Shown: positions 7,828 to 15,912, counted from the stretch's first letter. The stretch: 64,000 nucleotides of DNA from an uncultured Idiomarina sp. (GCA_946885915.1 CAMPHF010000001.1:62001-126000), one strand, 5' to 3'. Notes: a model not told the origin generated them from the sequence alone. Numbers and translations: made by a program.

Positions 7828-9043
7828 TTTTGCGGCGCTGCAGTCAGTGCTTAAAGCGAAGCTAGAGCAGCGCGAACACAGTCTTGAGCAATTTTCTCCT
7901 ACCGAACTTCGTGCTTACGCAAAGCGTTACTTGGTTGACTATTGCGCGGCGGATAGCAAGACACCATCAAGCGCAGCTCAACAAAGTATGATTGACGTAG
8001 CGGTTAGCGAGGCGCTCGGGCTTGGTGTGCTTGAGTCCTTATTGGAGGACGAGCAGGTGACCGAGATAATGGTCAACAACGCGCGGGAAATCTTTGTCGA
8101 GATAAATGGCCGCATCGAAAAGTCAGCCGCGGCGTTTAGTTCAACAGATTCCTTATTACGTATTATTGAGCGCATTGTGATGCCGTTAGGCCGCCGCATT
8201 GATCTGAATTCGCCGATGGTCGACGCCCGGCTGGCCGACGGTTCCCGCGTCAATGCCATTATTCCACCATTAGCCATTAGTGGCCCATGTTTAACCATCC
8301 GAAAGTTTTCTACCCGTAAACTGCAGCTGCAAGATTTGGTAGAAAATAGGGCGCTTACCCAAGGCGCGATGACCTACTTAGTTCATGCGGTTGCCCAACG
8401 CACCAATATTCTGATTGCCGGTGGTACGGGTTCTGGCAAAACCACGTTACTTAATGCATTAGCCACACAGATACCAACTGAGCAACGGGTCATTACCATA
8501 GAAGATGCTGCGGAGCTGCAGCTTGGGCATCCGCATACGGTGATATTAGAGGCGCGGCCAGATAATCAAGAGGGACAAGGAAGTGTCAGTATTCGTGAGT
8601 TACTGAGGAATGCACTCAGAATGCGTCCGGATCGGATCATTGTGGGAGAGTGTCGAGGCGTTGAAACCTTAGATATGTTGCAGGCCATGAGTACAGGTCA
8701 TCATGGGTCGTTTAGTACGGTGCATGCCAACAATGCGCGAGAGGCCTTAAAGCGCCTTGAAATGATGGTGTTGATGAGTGGTATTGAGTTACCAACCTTA
8801 GCTATACGGCAACAGATCGCGAGTGCGATACAGGTTATTGTGCACGTTGAGCGAGCCCCATCAGGGCAACGTCGAGTTGCGAGCATTAGCGAGGTTGTTG
8901 GCCTAGAAGGCGATGTCGTGCAAGTGGTTGAGCTGTTTAAATTAACCAATCAGCAGCTCACGTTTAGCGGAATGTTTCCCCTGTTTTTCGATGCTTTGGC
9001 CGTTGAGTTACGGAGCAATTTAGCTCGTGAGCTGAGCCAATGA
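7820..9043 (+). CDS. cpaF: Tad pilus secretion ATPase CpaF/TadA
   Basis: A 407-residue GspE-family hexameric ATPase that powers assembly of the Flp pilus at the inner membrane. Visible motifs are the N-terminal CpaF region (VTEIMVNNAREIFVE), Walker A GGTGSGKTT at 201-209, the Asp box (ITIEDAAELQ), Walker B region (RPDRIIVGECRG) and the His box (STGHHGSFSTVHAN). ATG 7820 overlaps the secretin gene by 8 bases. It follows the secretin directly: the tadZ/cpaE gene that usually lies between them is missing. Confidence 0.93.
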   Translation: MIDFAALQSVLKAKLEQREHSLEQFSPTELRAYAKRYLVDYCAADSKTPSSAAQQSMIDVAVSEALGLGVLESLLEDEQVTEIMVNNAREIFVEINGRIEKSAAAFSSTDSLLRIIERIVMPLGRRIDLNSPMVDARLADGSRVNAIIPPLAISGPCLTIRKFSTRKLQLQDLVENRALTQGAMTYLVHAVAQRTNILIAGGTGSGKTTLLNALATQIPTEQRVITIEDAAELQLGHPHTVILEARPDNQEGQGSVSIRELLRNALRMRPDRIIVGECRGVETLDMLQAMSTGHHGSFSTVHANNAREALKRLEMMVLMSGIELPTLAIRQQIASAIQVIVHVERAPSGQRRVASISEVVGLEGDVVQVVELFKLTNQQLTFSGMFPLFFDALAVELRSNLARELSQ

Positions 9044-9894
9044 GCGGCGGTTTAGCGATTGCCATAGGCTCAGCAGCACTATGCTTGCTGATCTTGATTG
9101 AACTGCTGAGTCGACTCTCAAAGCGGCTGATCATGGGCGTGAAAGATAATTTAGAGGGGCAGGCGCAACGCTCACTCGAGCAACTGTTCTTATTTGTCCC
9201 AGTACGTCAGTTACTACCCATTTGGGGGACGATCAGTCTGCTACTTATTTCCGTGTCGGGTTGGTTGCTGGGTATCGAAACCATGGTTGTGGTGGCCTTG
9301 TTATGTTTGATGCTACCGCGTTGGTGGTATCGGCGCGCACATGCTCGTCGGCGGGAAAGAATTGATCAGCAACTTGTTGATGTACTGCTGGCGCTATCCG
9401 CAAGTTTGAGCGCAGGCTTGGGCTTCGTGGCAGCGCTTGAACAGGTGTCGCAATCCACCGCTAAGCCCATAAGTGATGAGTTACGGTTACTGGTGCGGCA
9501 GATGAAATTTGGGCGGTCAGTACCCGAGTCACTGGCGTTACTGGCAGAGCGGGTTCCCACTCAAGCGGTTCGCTTTGCTGTGCAAATATTGCAGTTGGGT
9601 TTTACCCAAGGTGGCCAGCAGGCGGTATTTCTAAAATCGCTCGCAACCAATTTGCAAGCTCAACGGCAGATGGAGAGCAAGTTACTAAGCTTAACGGCGC
9701 AAGCGCGAATGCAAGGACGCATTATGGCAATGCTGCCAGTAGGCTTGTTTGTATTGCTGAGCATTGTAGAGCCCGCTAATACCGAGATTTTATTTGCCAC
9801 CGACAGCGGCAAAATTATGGTGGTAGTGGGCTTAGTGTTGCTATTTCTAGGCCACCGTCTAAGTCGGTTAATCTTACTCGGGAGCGAAAAATGA
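9040..9894 (+). CDS. tadB: Tad pilus inner-membrane platform protein TadB
   Basis: A 284-residue membrane protein of the GspF-like (T2SSF) family: an N-terminal membrane helix, a pair of helices near residues 65-100, a central cytoplasmic helical region (LVDVLLALSASLSAGLGFVAALEQ) and a C-terminal membrane pair. With TadC it forms the inner-membrane platform on which CpaF acts. The ATG overlaps the cpaF stop (ATGA) and its own stop overlaps tadC in the same way. Confidence 0.87.
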   Translation: MSGGLAIAIGSAALCLLILIELLSRLSKRLIMGVKDNLEGQAQRSLEQLFLFVPVRQLLPIWGTISLLLISVSGWLLGIETMVVVALLCLMLPRWWYRRAHARRRERIDQQLVDVLLALSASLSAGLGFVAALEQVSQSTAKPISDELRLLVRQMKFGRSVPESLALLAERVPTQAVRFAVQILQLGFTQGGQQAVFLKSLATNLQAQRQMESKLLSLTAQARMQGRIMAMLPVGLFVLLSIVEPANTEILFATDSGKIMVVVGLVLLFLGHRLSRLILLGSEK

Positions 9895-10670
9895 GTATTT
9901 TGTTGGTGAGCATACTCCCGCTCGTTGGCTTGTCATGCTGGTTGTTGCTGCAGTTGATTTTATGGTGGGGCAGAAGTAAACACATGCGGCGCCTCGCTGT
10001 TGCATTAATGGCTAAGTTGCCGCTGCAGTTGCAAGCAGGGTTAGACTTTTTGGTAGGTCAGCAACAGCAGGAACCCGCAACGCATTGGCTTGCACGCCAA
10101 CTGGTTTATCTAGCGCTCACACTACTTTTCATCAGCTTGCCACCATTGCACTGGATAGGCCTGACGATGTTGCTGTTTGCAGGTGTCGCGCTACTCAGAT
10201 TACGCAGTGCTGTGCGTGAGCTGTACCGCGAAGCGCTGACTGATTTGCCGCCACTACTCGATGTGATTGCCATGTTACTAAAGTCGGGCTCATCACTGTC
10301 TTCTGCCTGGTTTCATCTGGCCGCCTCCGCTCAACCTGGCGTGTTGGCACGTGAAGCTCGGCGGGTACAACAAGCTTTAGTGCATGGCGAATCCCAATTA
10401 GATGCACTGCAGGCGTTTGCGCAGCGCTTACCATTACGTGAAGTAGAACAGTTTGTTCAAGTTTGCCAACACTCCCTCGCAACCGGGGGGAACTTAGCAG
10501 AAACACTTATGTTTCAAGCGCAGCAACGCCGCGAAGAGCGCTTGATTCGACTCGAAAAGCAAGCGCAAGAGGCACCGGTAAAACTGCTGTTGCCGCTGGT
10601 TGCTTGTTTCTTTCCAGTGTCATTTTTAATTTTGCTCGGGCCTATTTTTCTTAGGTTCAGTACGAGCTAA
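9891..10670 (+). CDS. tadC: Tad pilus inner-membrane platform protein TadC
   Basis: A 259-residue paralogue of TadB with the same layout: an N-terminal helix, central membrane segments, a T2SSF region (LPPLLDVIAMLLKSGSSLSSAW) and a hydrophobic C-terminus (LLPLVACFFPVSFLILLGPIFL), the last being characteristic of TadC. It is the partner of TadB and starts in an ATGA overlap with it. After its stop there is an 18-base gap before the DUF192 gene, the first real gap since the pilin. Confidence 0.87.
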   Translation: MSILLVSILPLVGLSCWLLLQLILWWGRSKHMRRLAVALMAKLPLQLQAGLDFLVGQQQQEPATHWLARQLVYLALTLLFISLPPLHWIGLTMLLFAGVALLRLRSAVRELYREALTDLPPLLDVIAMLLKSGSSLSSAWFHLAASAQPGVLAREARRVQQALVHGESQLDALQAFAQRLPLREVEQFVQVCQHSLATGGNLAETLMFQAQQRREERLIRLEKQAQEAPVKLLLPLVACFFPVSFLILLGPIFLRFSTS

Positions 10671-10688
10671 CGACTAAAGGGTTAAATC

Positions 10689-11039
10689 ATGCAAGGTATG
10701 GTAACTAATGCCGTTGGTAATACCCCGTGGACCAAAGCAGTACTAATGCGCAGTTTTTGGCAACGGTTGGTTGGCCTTATTCCCCGCCGCGGTATCTCAC
10801 ATTATGAGGCATATTGGTTTCCGCAGTGCCAACACATTCATACCTATGGCATGCGATTTCCACTCGATGTGATTGCCCTAGATGAACATGATCGTATTTG
10901 CGCCGTTGTCAGAAATTTGCAGCCTAATCAACGGCTTCATATAGCCTCAGCCAGCTCACTTATCGAGATTGCAGCGGGATGCCGTTATCCGTTGGAGCAG
11001 TGGCGCGGCGAACCTTTGTATTTTAAATCCCAATCATAA
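10689..11039 (+). CDS. DUF192 family protein in the Tad locus
   Basis: A 116-residue protein with the DUF192 pattern: RSFWQRLVGLIPRRG, then QCQHIHTYGMRFPLDVIALDE, and a C-terminal IEIAAG segment. The fold is a small beta barrel of unknown biochemical role, often secreted or lipid-linked. This copy has no signal peptide, so it is probably cytoplasmic. AAAGGG precedes the ATG at good spacing. It lies between tadC and the TadD-like gene in the same orientation, so a part in pilus biogenesis is possible, but that rests on context only. Confidence 0.8.
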   Translation: MQGMVTNAVGNTPWTKAVLMRSFWQRLVGLIPRRGISHYEAYWFPQCQHIHTYGMRFPLDVIALDEHDRICAVVRNLQPNQRLHIASASSLIEIAAGCRYPLEQWRGEPLYFKSQS

Positions 11040-11053
11040 CAGGAGAGTGATGA

Positions 11054-11515
11054 ATGCGAGTCTGGCAGTGGTTATACCTCGGATTGCTAATCTTGAGTTT
11101 ATCAGCATGTGCAGTGAAACCGCCGACGCCAGCCTATGAAGCGCTGTTGAGGCAAGCAAAAATAAGCTATGAACAAGGTGACATGCATAAATCTGAAAGC
11201 TTATGGCGGCAGTTAGTAAGCGCCCATACAGAGTTAGCGATTGTGCATCAATACCTTGGCCATATTAGCTTTAGATTTGGTCGCTGGCAGGAAGCGTATT
11301 CGCATTATCAGAGTAGCCTTGCGCTAGAACCACAACAGCCTCATTTATGGCACAACTTAGCTGTTATCCGGCTGCGCCAAGCGACCGAGACCTTGATCAG
11401 AGCACAGCAATATCAGCCGCTGGCCGACGATGAAAAGCTACTAGCGCAATTGTTGAGAATGCAACGGATGGAGCATTTGTTACATGAGTCGACAGCCGCC
11501 AAAACGACCGAGTAA
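11054..11515 (+). CDS. TadD-like TPR lipoprotein
   Basis: A 153-residue product with a lipoprotein signal (LILSLSACAV) followed by tetratricopeptide-like helices: a YEQGDMHKSESLWRQLV unit, then YLGHISFRFGRWQEAYSHYQSSLALEP, a near-canonical TPR. TadD lipoproteins of Tad loci have this build and help localise or assemble the secretin. AGGAGAG lies 6 bases before the ATG. It overlaps the next gene by 32 bases. Confidence 0.78.
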   Translation: MRVWQWLYLGLLILSLSACAVKPPTPAYEALLRQAKISYEQGDMHKSESLWRQLVSAHTELAIVHQYLGHISFRFGRWQEAYSHYQSSLALEPQQPHLWHNLAVIRLRQATETLIRAQQYQPLADDEKLLAQLLRMQRMEHLLHESTAAKTTE

Positions 11516-12857
11516 TGGTTTTGCGTTACCCTTAATTTTATTAGTATTCGTGGGACTAAGCCTATGGCTGGTGACAGTTCAATATGAACTTCAGAAGCAA
11601 CAGCGGCGTGCCGCTATTGAGCAAATTGGACTGGCATTTTTATGGATAGCGGAACAGGCGCAGCTTTATTACCAGCGAACTGATGAATGGCCAGGACAAA
11701 TAAATGAGTTAGTTGAGCCGTCGGAATTTGCCGTAGATATCACCCATTTGGCAACGCAATTTCAGCTGATAGCGATCGATGAGCAGCTACGAATTGACTA
11801 TGCTTCAAGCGATAGTTTAACCCTCGCAACGCTTTCAGCAGCTTTTACATGGCTAGAGGTTGATTCGTTGGGAGCTTGGTTAACACTGGCGCCAACCCCC
11901 ATCGTGCAAACCGGGCAGTTAATTCATCTGCAGAACGAGGGGCAACCGCTGCTCACCAATATTGACATGGCGGGACATAATACCGTGAACATCGAGCGGT
12001 TGCATGTTGCAGAACTTGCGACCGAACAAGCCGTTGTACAAACCACACAAAGTACGCAAACGACGACTGCGCAACTGGGTATTGGGGCGATGAAATTATC
12101 GGCCACTCAATGGCAAGGTAGCTTGCTGGTGGATGCGTTATCAAGCTCTAGTCAAGTAACCGTAGATCAGGTTAATAGCCCACAAGTTTTTGCACAATTG
12201 GCGCAATTTGAAGGCGTTTCAGTCACTGATGTAGTGGCCGACACCGTAGTGATTACAGCCGCCCAAGCAGATTTCTCAAACGTCGTGAGCGTACAGAGCC
12301 AGCGCTTGGCGAGCGAGCAGGCTGTTGGTCAGCAAGTTGAGGTAACGAGTTTGAATGTTGATGAGCTCGTGGCTGATACAAGTCATGTCGATAGCCTCAA
12401 GGTTAACGCTGCGTTCGCTACCGACGATGTATTAGTTGCCACAACTCGTGGTTTGCGTGGGTTATACAATCAGACTGTGCAGCTTTACGACCGCTTATAT
12501 GAGTGTATGTATATAACTGAGGCCTGCTTTCCAGCGCAAGAGCCGGTGTTAATGGTTACTTGCTTATCATGTTACGGCCTCGGTTCGATGAACTATTACG
12601 TCACGACTTTGGTTATCTCTATTACCGGTTGTCGAGACACTTGTGATCTGCGGGTTGAGGCGGCTCCGCGCTTTGAAAACCGCTGTGAAAGCCTGGTTGA
12701 AGGTCCACAAGCGGATAAATCGTTTACTTGTAATATAAGGGGGAGTGTGGCGGTCGGCGAGCAGCTCAATCACCCGGTCACAGTGTATGCGATGCAGTCT
12801 GGCGATCCTCGCACCGAGGTTAGCCAAACAATTGTACTCACGTGGACAGGAATATAA
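11484..12857 (+). CDS. pseudopilin-like protein with repetitive stalk and cysteine-rich C-terminus
   Basis: A 457-residue product. Its N-terminus looks like a prepilin: basic leader, Gly12 then FALPLILLVFVGLSLWLV, without the usual Glu at +5. Residues 40-70 continue as the amphipathic pilin helix (YYQRTDEWPGQ). Residues about 150-320 are a low-complexity, Val/Gln/Ser/Thr-rich segment with recurring units (SVTDVVADTVVI, VTSLNVDELVADT), probably an extended beta structure. All eight cysteines (341, 348, 360, 363, 383, 387, 401, 416) are in the last 117 residues, suggesting a disulfide-rich tip domain. I infer a large minor pilin or tip adhesin, somewhat like PilV of type IVb pili. It is the last gene of the Tad operon and nearly meets smpB head-on. 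Confidence 0.72.
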   Translation: MSRQPPKRPSNGFALPLILLVFVGLSLWLVTVQYELQKQQRRAAIEQIGLAFLWIAEQAQLYYQRTDEWPGQINELVEPSEFAVDITHLATQFQLIAIDEQLRIDYASSDSLTLATLSAAFTWLEVDSLGAWLTLAPTPIVQTGQLIHLQNEGQPLLTNIDMAGHNTVNIERLHVAELATEQAVVQTTQSTQTTTAQLGIGAMKLSATQWQGSLLVDALSSSSQVTVDQVNSPQVFAQLAQFEGVSVTDVVADTVVITAAQADFSNVVSVQSQRLASEQAVGQQVEVTSLNVDELVADTSHVDSLKVNAAFATDDVLVATTRGLRGLYNQTVQLYDRLYECMYITEACFPAQEPVLMVTCLSCYGLGSMNYYVTTLVISITGCRDTCDLRVEAAPRFENRCESLVEGPQADKSFTCNIRGSVAVGEQLNHPVTVYAMQSGDPRTEVSQTIVLTWTGI

Positions 12858-12863
12858 GCGCTT

Positions 12864-13343
12864 TTACCGCGCGTTATGCTTCATCATCCGCTCTTTCTGG
12901 CGCTGCCAGTCGCGGTCTTTAATGGTATCGCGCTTGTCATGAGTTTTCTTACCTTTGGCAAGGTAAATTTCCACTTTCACGAGGTGGCGCTTCCAGTACA
13001 TGGCGGTGGCTACCACTGAGTAGCCTTCACGCTCGGTCGCGCCAATCAATTTATCTATTTCACGACGCTTCAACAGCAAACGGCGAGTGCGATCTGGGTC
13101 GCAAATAACGTGGGATGACGCAGAAATAAGCGGCTGTATTTGTGAGCCCAGCAGATATGCTTCCCCGTTTTTGAGAATCACATAGCTGTCGCGAATGTTT
13201 ACCTTTCCTTCCCGAATACTTTTTACTTCCCAGCCTTGCAGTTCTAAACCTGCTTCAAACTTGGTTTCAAGGAAGTACTCATGCCGCGCCTTTTTGTTTA
13301 GCGCGATGGTGCCGGAGGCATTTTTGGTCTTATCTTTGCTCAT
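12864..13343 (-). CDS. smpB: SsrA-binding protein SmpB
   Basis: Binds tmRNA and delivers it to stalled ribosomes for trans-translation. The 159-residue product from ATG 13343 has the family core: [39 protein letters not shown] and the basic C-terminal tail ([26 protein letters not shown]). The frame is open upstream, but the extra 26 residues are not family-like. It is divergent from ratA, the usual gammaproteobacterial arrangement. No ssrA gene was found beside it. Confidence 0.95.
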   Translation of the reverse strand: MSKDKTKNASGTIALNKKARHEYFLETKFEAGLELQGWEVKSIREGKVNIRDSYVILKNGEAYLLGSQIQPLISASSHVICDPDRTRRLLLKRREIDKLIGATEREGYSVVATAMYWKRHLVKVEIYLAKGKKTHDKRDTIKDRDWQRQKERMMKHNAR

Positions 13344-13443
13344 GGCGCGTATTATACGCATAGCAACGTAAAATGAAATTGCTGAATTAACAATTGTGAG
13401 CAGGTGCGTTATCATGCGCACACTTTGTAGCTAAGGAGTGGTC

Positions 13444-13902
13444 ATGGCCCGTATCGAACGCAGTGCGCTGGTGGAATATAGCCCCCAGCAAATGTTTGAT
13501 TTAGTCAATGACATTGAGTCTTACCCGCAGTTTGTGCCCGGTTGTGTCGGTGCGCAAACGCTTGAGCGTAGCGACACCCATAAGGTGGCACGGCTAAACA
13601 TTAGCAAAGCAGGTATTACTAAATCCTTTACCACGCGCAATAGTTTGCAGCCCCCTGAAGTAATGGGCATGGAGCTAGTCGATGGTCCGTTTAAGCGCTT
13701 GGGCGGCGGTTGGCGATTTATGCCTTTGGGTGAACATGCCTGCAAAGTGGTGTTTGAGCTAGAATTTGAATTCTCTAATCGGTTACTGGCCATGGCGTTT
13801 GGGAAGATTTTCGAGGAAGTCACCTCACGTATGGTAGACGCCTTTGTGACCCGCGCGGAGCAGGTTTATGGTACATCGAATGCCCAAGGCCAAGGTGCAT
13901 AA
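13444..13902 (+). CDS. ratA: RatA/COQ10-family START-domain protein
   Basis: A 152-residue START-like (polyketide cyclase/COQ10) protein. It begins with ARIERSALVEYSPQQMFDLVNDIESYPQFVPGC, the standard RatA N-terminus. Members have been described as ribosome-association toxin RatA in E. coli and as ubiquinone-binding Coq10 homologues; which applies here cannot be told from sequence. An AAGGAG six bases before ATG 13444 fixes the start over the upstream GTG at 13438. It forms an operon with ratB and sixA. Confidence 0.88.
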   Translation: MARIERSALVEYSPQQMFDLVNDIESYPQFVPGCVGAQTLERSDTHKVARLNISKAGITKSFTTRNSLQPPEVMGMELVDGPFKRLGGGWRFMPLGEHACKVVFELEFEFSNRLLAMAFGKIFEEVTSRMVDAFVTRAEQVYGTSNAQGQGA

Positions 13903-13907
13903 CTAGA

Positions 13908-14291
13908 ATGAGCGATTCTCGCATGCTGCAAATTGAAGTGGCCTATGCAACCCCAGCCAAGCAAAAGATTATTCCGATCCGAGTGCCCGTTGGTACCTCG
14001 GTGGCGCAGTGTATTGAAAAGTCGCATATTCGTGAGCACTTTCCGGAAATTAATCTAGATGAGCAAAAAGTAGGTATTTGGAGCAAGGCCGTTAAGCTTG
14101 ACGCCGAACCGCGAGATGGCGACCGTATTGAAATTTATCGCCCACTGATTGCTGATCCAAAAGAAGTACGCCGGCGCCGTGCCGAGCAAGCGAAAGAAGA
14201 TGGTCGTGCTGATAAAGTAACCGGTGGCCGTGCGCGGCGCCGCGATGAAGCCGCGACCGACAGCCAGCAAGATGAGGAAACGTCGTCATGA
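13908..14291 (+). CDS. ratB: RnfH/RatB family ubiquitin-fold protein
   Basis: A 127-residue protein of the UPF0125 (RnfH/RatB) family. It has a beta-grasp core with IEVAYATPAKQKIIPIRVP, VGTSVAQCIEKS and the signature DGDRIEIYRPL near residue 75, then a charged Arg/Glu/Asp-rich tail of about 40 residues that is longer than in many homologues. It follows ratA by 5 bases and overlaps sixA by 4. The function is not firmly established; it is not proven to be an antitoxin. Confidence 0.87.
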   Translation: MSDSRMLQIEVAYATPAKQKIIPIRVPVGTSVAQCIEKSHIREHFPEINLDEQKVGIWSKAVKLDAEPRDGDRIEIYRPLIADPKEVRRRRAEQAKEDGRADKVTGGRARRRDEAATDSQQDEETSS

Positions 14292-14788
14292 AAATCTTCA
14301 TCATGCGTCATGGTGACGCAGTAGCTACTGCCAAAGGTGAAACTGATGCCGAGCGCCGGTTAAGCCGCGAGGGCGAGTTAGAAGTTGCCACCAATGCCAA
14401 TTGGCTTGCTGAACAATTAGCGGGCGATGCGCTTTCACTTGCACTAGTTAGTCCGTATACACGCGCTCAGCAAACCGCCACCATCGTGCATTCCTTGGTA
14501 AAAAGTAATGTTCAAGAAACCTGCAAAGACATTACCCCAGATAGCAGCGCTGAGCAGTTTTTGGATTATTTAACCGCCCGGTTAGCACTCGCTGCCGAGC
14601 AGAAACATGAAATAGCCTCGGTATTAATTGTCTCCCACATGCCGTTTGTGAGCTATTTGGTGTCTGAATTTGATCCGCGCATTCAACCGCCTATTTTCCC
14701 CACCGCCGGCATTGCTGAAATCGACTACGATGTTGATTCCGCAAAAGGCAAACTAGCCAACCTCATTATTGCTGATCGCTGCGTTTAG
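14288..14788 (+). CDS. sixA: phosphohistidine phosphatase SixA
   Basis: Histidine phosphatase of the phosphoglycerate-mutase superfamily, 166 residues. The catalytic RHG lies at residues 7-9 (MKIFIMRHGDAV) and is followed by ERRLSREGE and SPYTRAQQTA, the standard SixA pattern. The second catalytic His is in VSHMPF. In E. coli SixA acts on phosphorylated histidine-containing carrier proteins. The ATG overlaps the ratB stop (ATGA). Confidence 0.9.
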   Translation: MKIFIMRHGDAVATAKGETDAERRLSREGELEVATNANWLAEQLAGDALSLALVSPYTRAQQTATIVHSLVKSNVQETCKDITPDSSAEQFLDYLTARLALAAEQKHEIASVLIVSHMPFVSYLVSEFDPRIQPPIFPTAGIAEIDYDVDSAKGKLANLIIADRCV

Positions 14789-14858
14789 TGGCGGTTGTTG
14801 TAACTTCAATCTCAATACCCAATTCAGCAGTTATAGCTTTTAGCGAAGTAGTGGATAG

Positions 14859-15359
14859 GTGTATGGCAAACCATGGATCAACCTGTTTAATATGTTTAAT
14901 ATGTTTAATAACAATAAATGGTTTGTTATCATAATGTTTATTGGTGCATCCTTATGGAGCATATATTTAGGTTCTCTAATCCTAGAAGGGATGGAGACAA
15001 AAGAATGGCCTGTGATAACAGGGGTTGTGATCTCGTCTAAGGGACAACGAATCGATCACAACAAAGAACGGTATATTTTAGAAATTAAATACGAATACAC
15101 CGTTGATGGGAAAAATTATTCCAGCCGAAGAGTTTCTTTGTCGAACAAAATGCTAACCCTATCCGAGAAAGATGAGTTACTTGAAAAGTATAGACCTCAA
15201 AGTGAAGTTAATGTTTATTATGATCCTGTTAATCCGAGAGATTCATATTTAGTCAATGGATTAGATAAAGGAATTTTAATATTGTTTATCGGCTGTATTA
15301 GTCTAGTGCTTTTCGCAGGTTTTAACTTAAGGCGACTAAGCAGAAATACTAATACTTAA
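14859..15359 (+). CDS. DUF3592 membrane protein in AT-rich insert
   Basis: A 166-residue protein with two membrane helices (about residues 20-42 and 138-158) around a soluble domain matching the DUF3592 layout: WPVITGVVISS, YILEIKYEYTVDGKNYSSRRV, then VNVYYDPVNPRDSYLVNG. The function of the family is unknown. The start is uncertain: GTG 14859 has only a weak ribosome-binding site, and ATG 14892 or 14901 are alternatives within a 9-base tandem repeat. Base composition is clearly more AT-rich than the neighbouring sixA and smrB genes, which suggests transfer. Confidence 0.72.
   Translation: MYGKPWINLFNMFNMFNNNKWFVIIMFIGASLWSIYLGSLILEGMETKEWPVITGVVISSKGQRIDHNKERYILEIKYEYTVDGKNYSSRRVSLSNKMLTLSEKDELLEKYRPQSEVNVYYDPVNPRDSYLVNGLDKGILILFIGCISLVLFAGFNLRRLSRNTNT
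14887..14909 (+). repeat. 9-bp tandem repeat (TTTAATATG) at a gene start
   Basis: TTTAATATG is repeated twice and begins a third time, inside the first codons of the DUF3592 gene. Each unit adds Phe-Asn-Met and another possible ATG start, and copy-number change would keep the frame. Confidence 0.7.
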
Positions 15360-15645
15360 CCTTGAATCCAAAGCCCCGACTTCGTGGGCTTCGTTTTCTG
15401 CTCAGATCAAGACTAGTCGTCGTTGCTTAATATTCAGATGTGACGGTGCAAGGTTTCGTCTCAATGCCATGCTTGGTGGCAAAAGCCATCAATTTCTTAT
15501 CGTAAAAGTTCATATCCCGTTGGTAGCGGGGGCAACTACAGGTCGATAACAGCAGTTGATGTTATTGATATAGTAAAGGGGCTTTATCGCAAGCGTGCCG
15601 CTCAAGAAGTAAAGTCAAAAATCGGAGATCTAACTAGGTGATACC
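15360..15645. other. AT-rich intergenic stretch with possible gene debris
   Basis: This gap lies between the two small genes of the insert. It starts with a hairpin AAGCCC/GGGCTT (15371-15391) followed by CGTTTT, probably a terminator for the DUF3592 gene. Further on, a minus-strand frame closes with TAA at 15427-15429 and reads back to an ATG at 15513 (MNFYDKKLMAFATKHG), possibly the tail of a lost gene. Plus-strand frames here are also open over short distances, so no gene is called. Confidence 0.4.
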
Positions 15646-15912
15646 ATGGCAAGACACGATCAATTTAAAGCGACTTTGATAGCTTTAATAATCTGTATTA
15701 TTGGCTTTAATTTTGTAAAAACCGGCGGGGAGTTCTATTTCAATCCCTTCTATATATTGAGCTTTGTATTTGCAATAACACTGGTCGTTAAGTCAATTAA
15801 TTATGCTTGTCCTAGCTGTCAGAAAAACCAAGTTACTCGCTCATTTCTTAGTTATCGACTTCCGAAGGCGGAATGCTATTCTTGCAACTGTAAATTAGAA
15901 AAGGAAAATTAA
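15646..15912 (+). CDS. small membrane protein with C-terminal zinc ribbon
   Basis: An 88-residue product with two hydrophobic segments (about residues 8-24 and 33-50). Its C-terminus has two CxxC-type knuckles, CPSC and CYSCNC, the pattern of a zinc ribbon. I do not recognise a family. AGGTGA lies just ahead of the ATG. It is AT-rich like the preceding DUF3592 gene and unlike smrB, so it probably belongs to the same acquired segment. Confidence 0.6.
   Translation: MARHDQFKATLIALIICIIGFNFVKTGGEFYFNPFYILSFVFAITLVVKSINYACPSCQKNQVTRSFLSYRLPKAECYSCNCKLEKEN

Noticed and set aside
11484..12857. Shufflon switching of the PilV-like C-terminus
   Set aside because: There are no inverted repeat crossover sites, no alternative C-terminal segments and no recombinase gene next to it; smpB follows immediately.
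13444..14291. RatA-RatB as a true toxin-antitoxin pair
   Set aside because: The names come from E. coli; both are conserved housekeeping-type families (START/COQ10 and RnfH), and nothing in the sequence supports addiction-module behaviour.
15427..15513. Minus-strand 28-residue reading frame (MNFYDKKLMAFATKHG...)
   Set aside because: Too short, without a ribosome-binding site, and plus-strand frames in the same gap are also open; noted only as possible debris.
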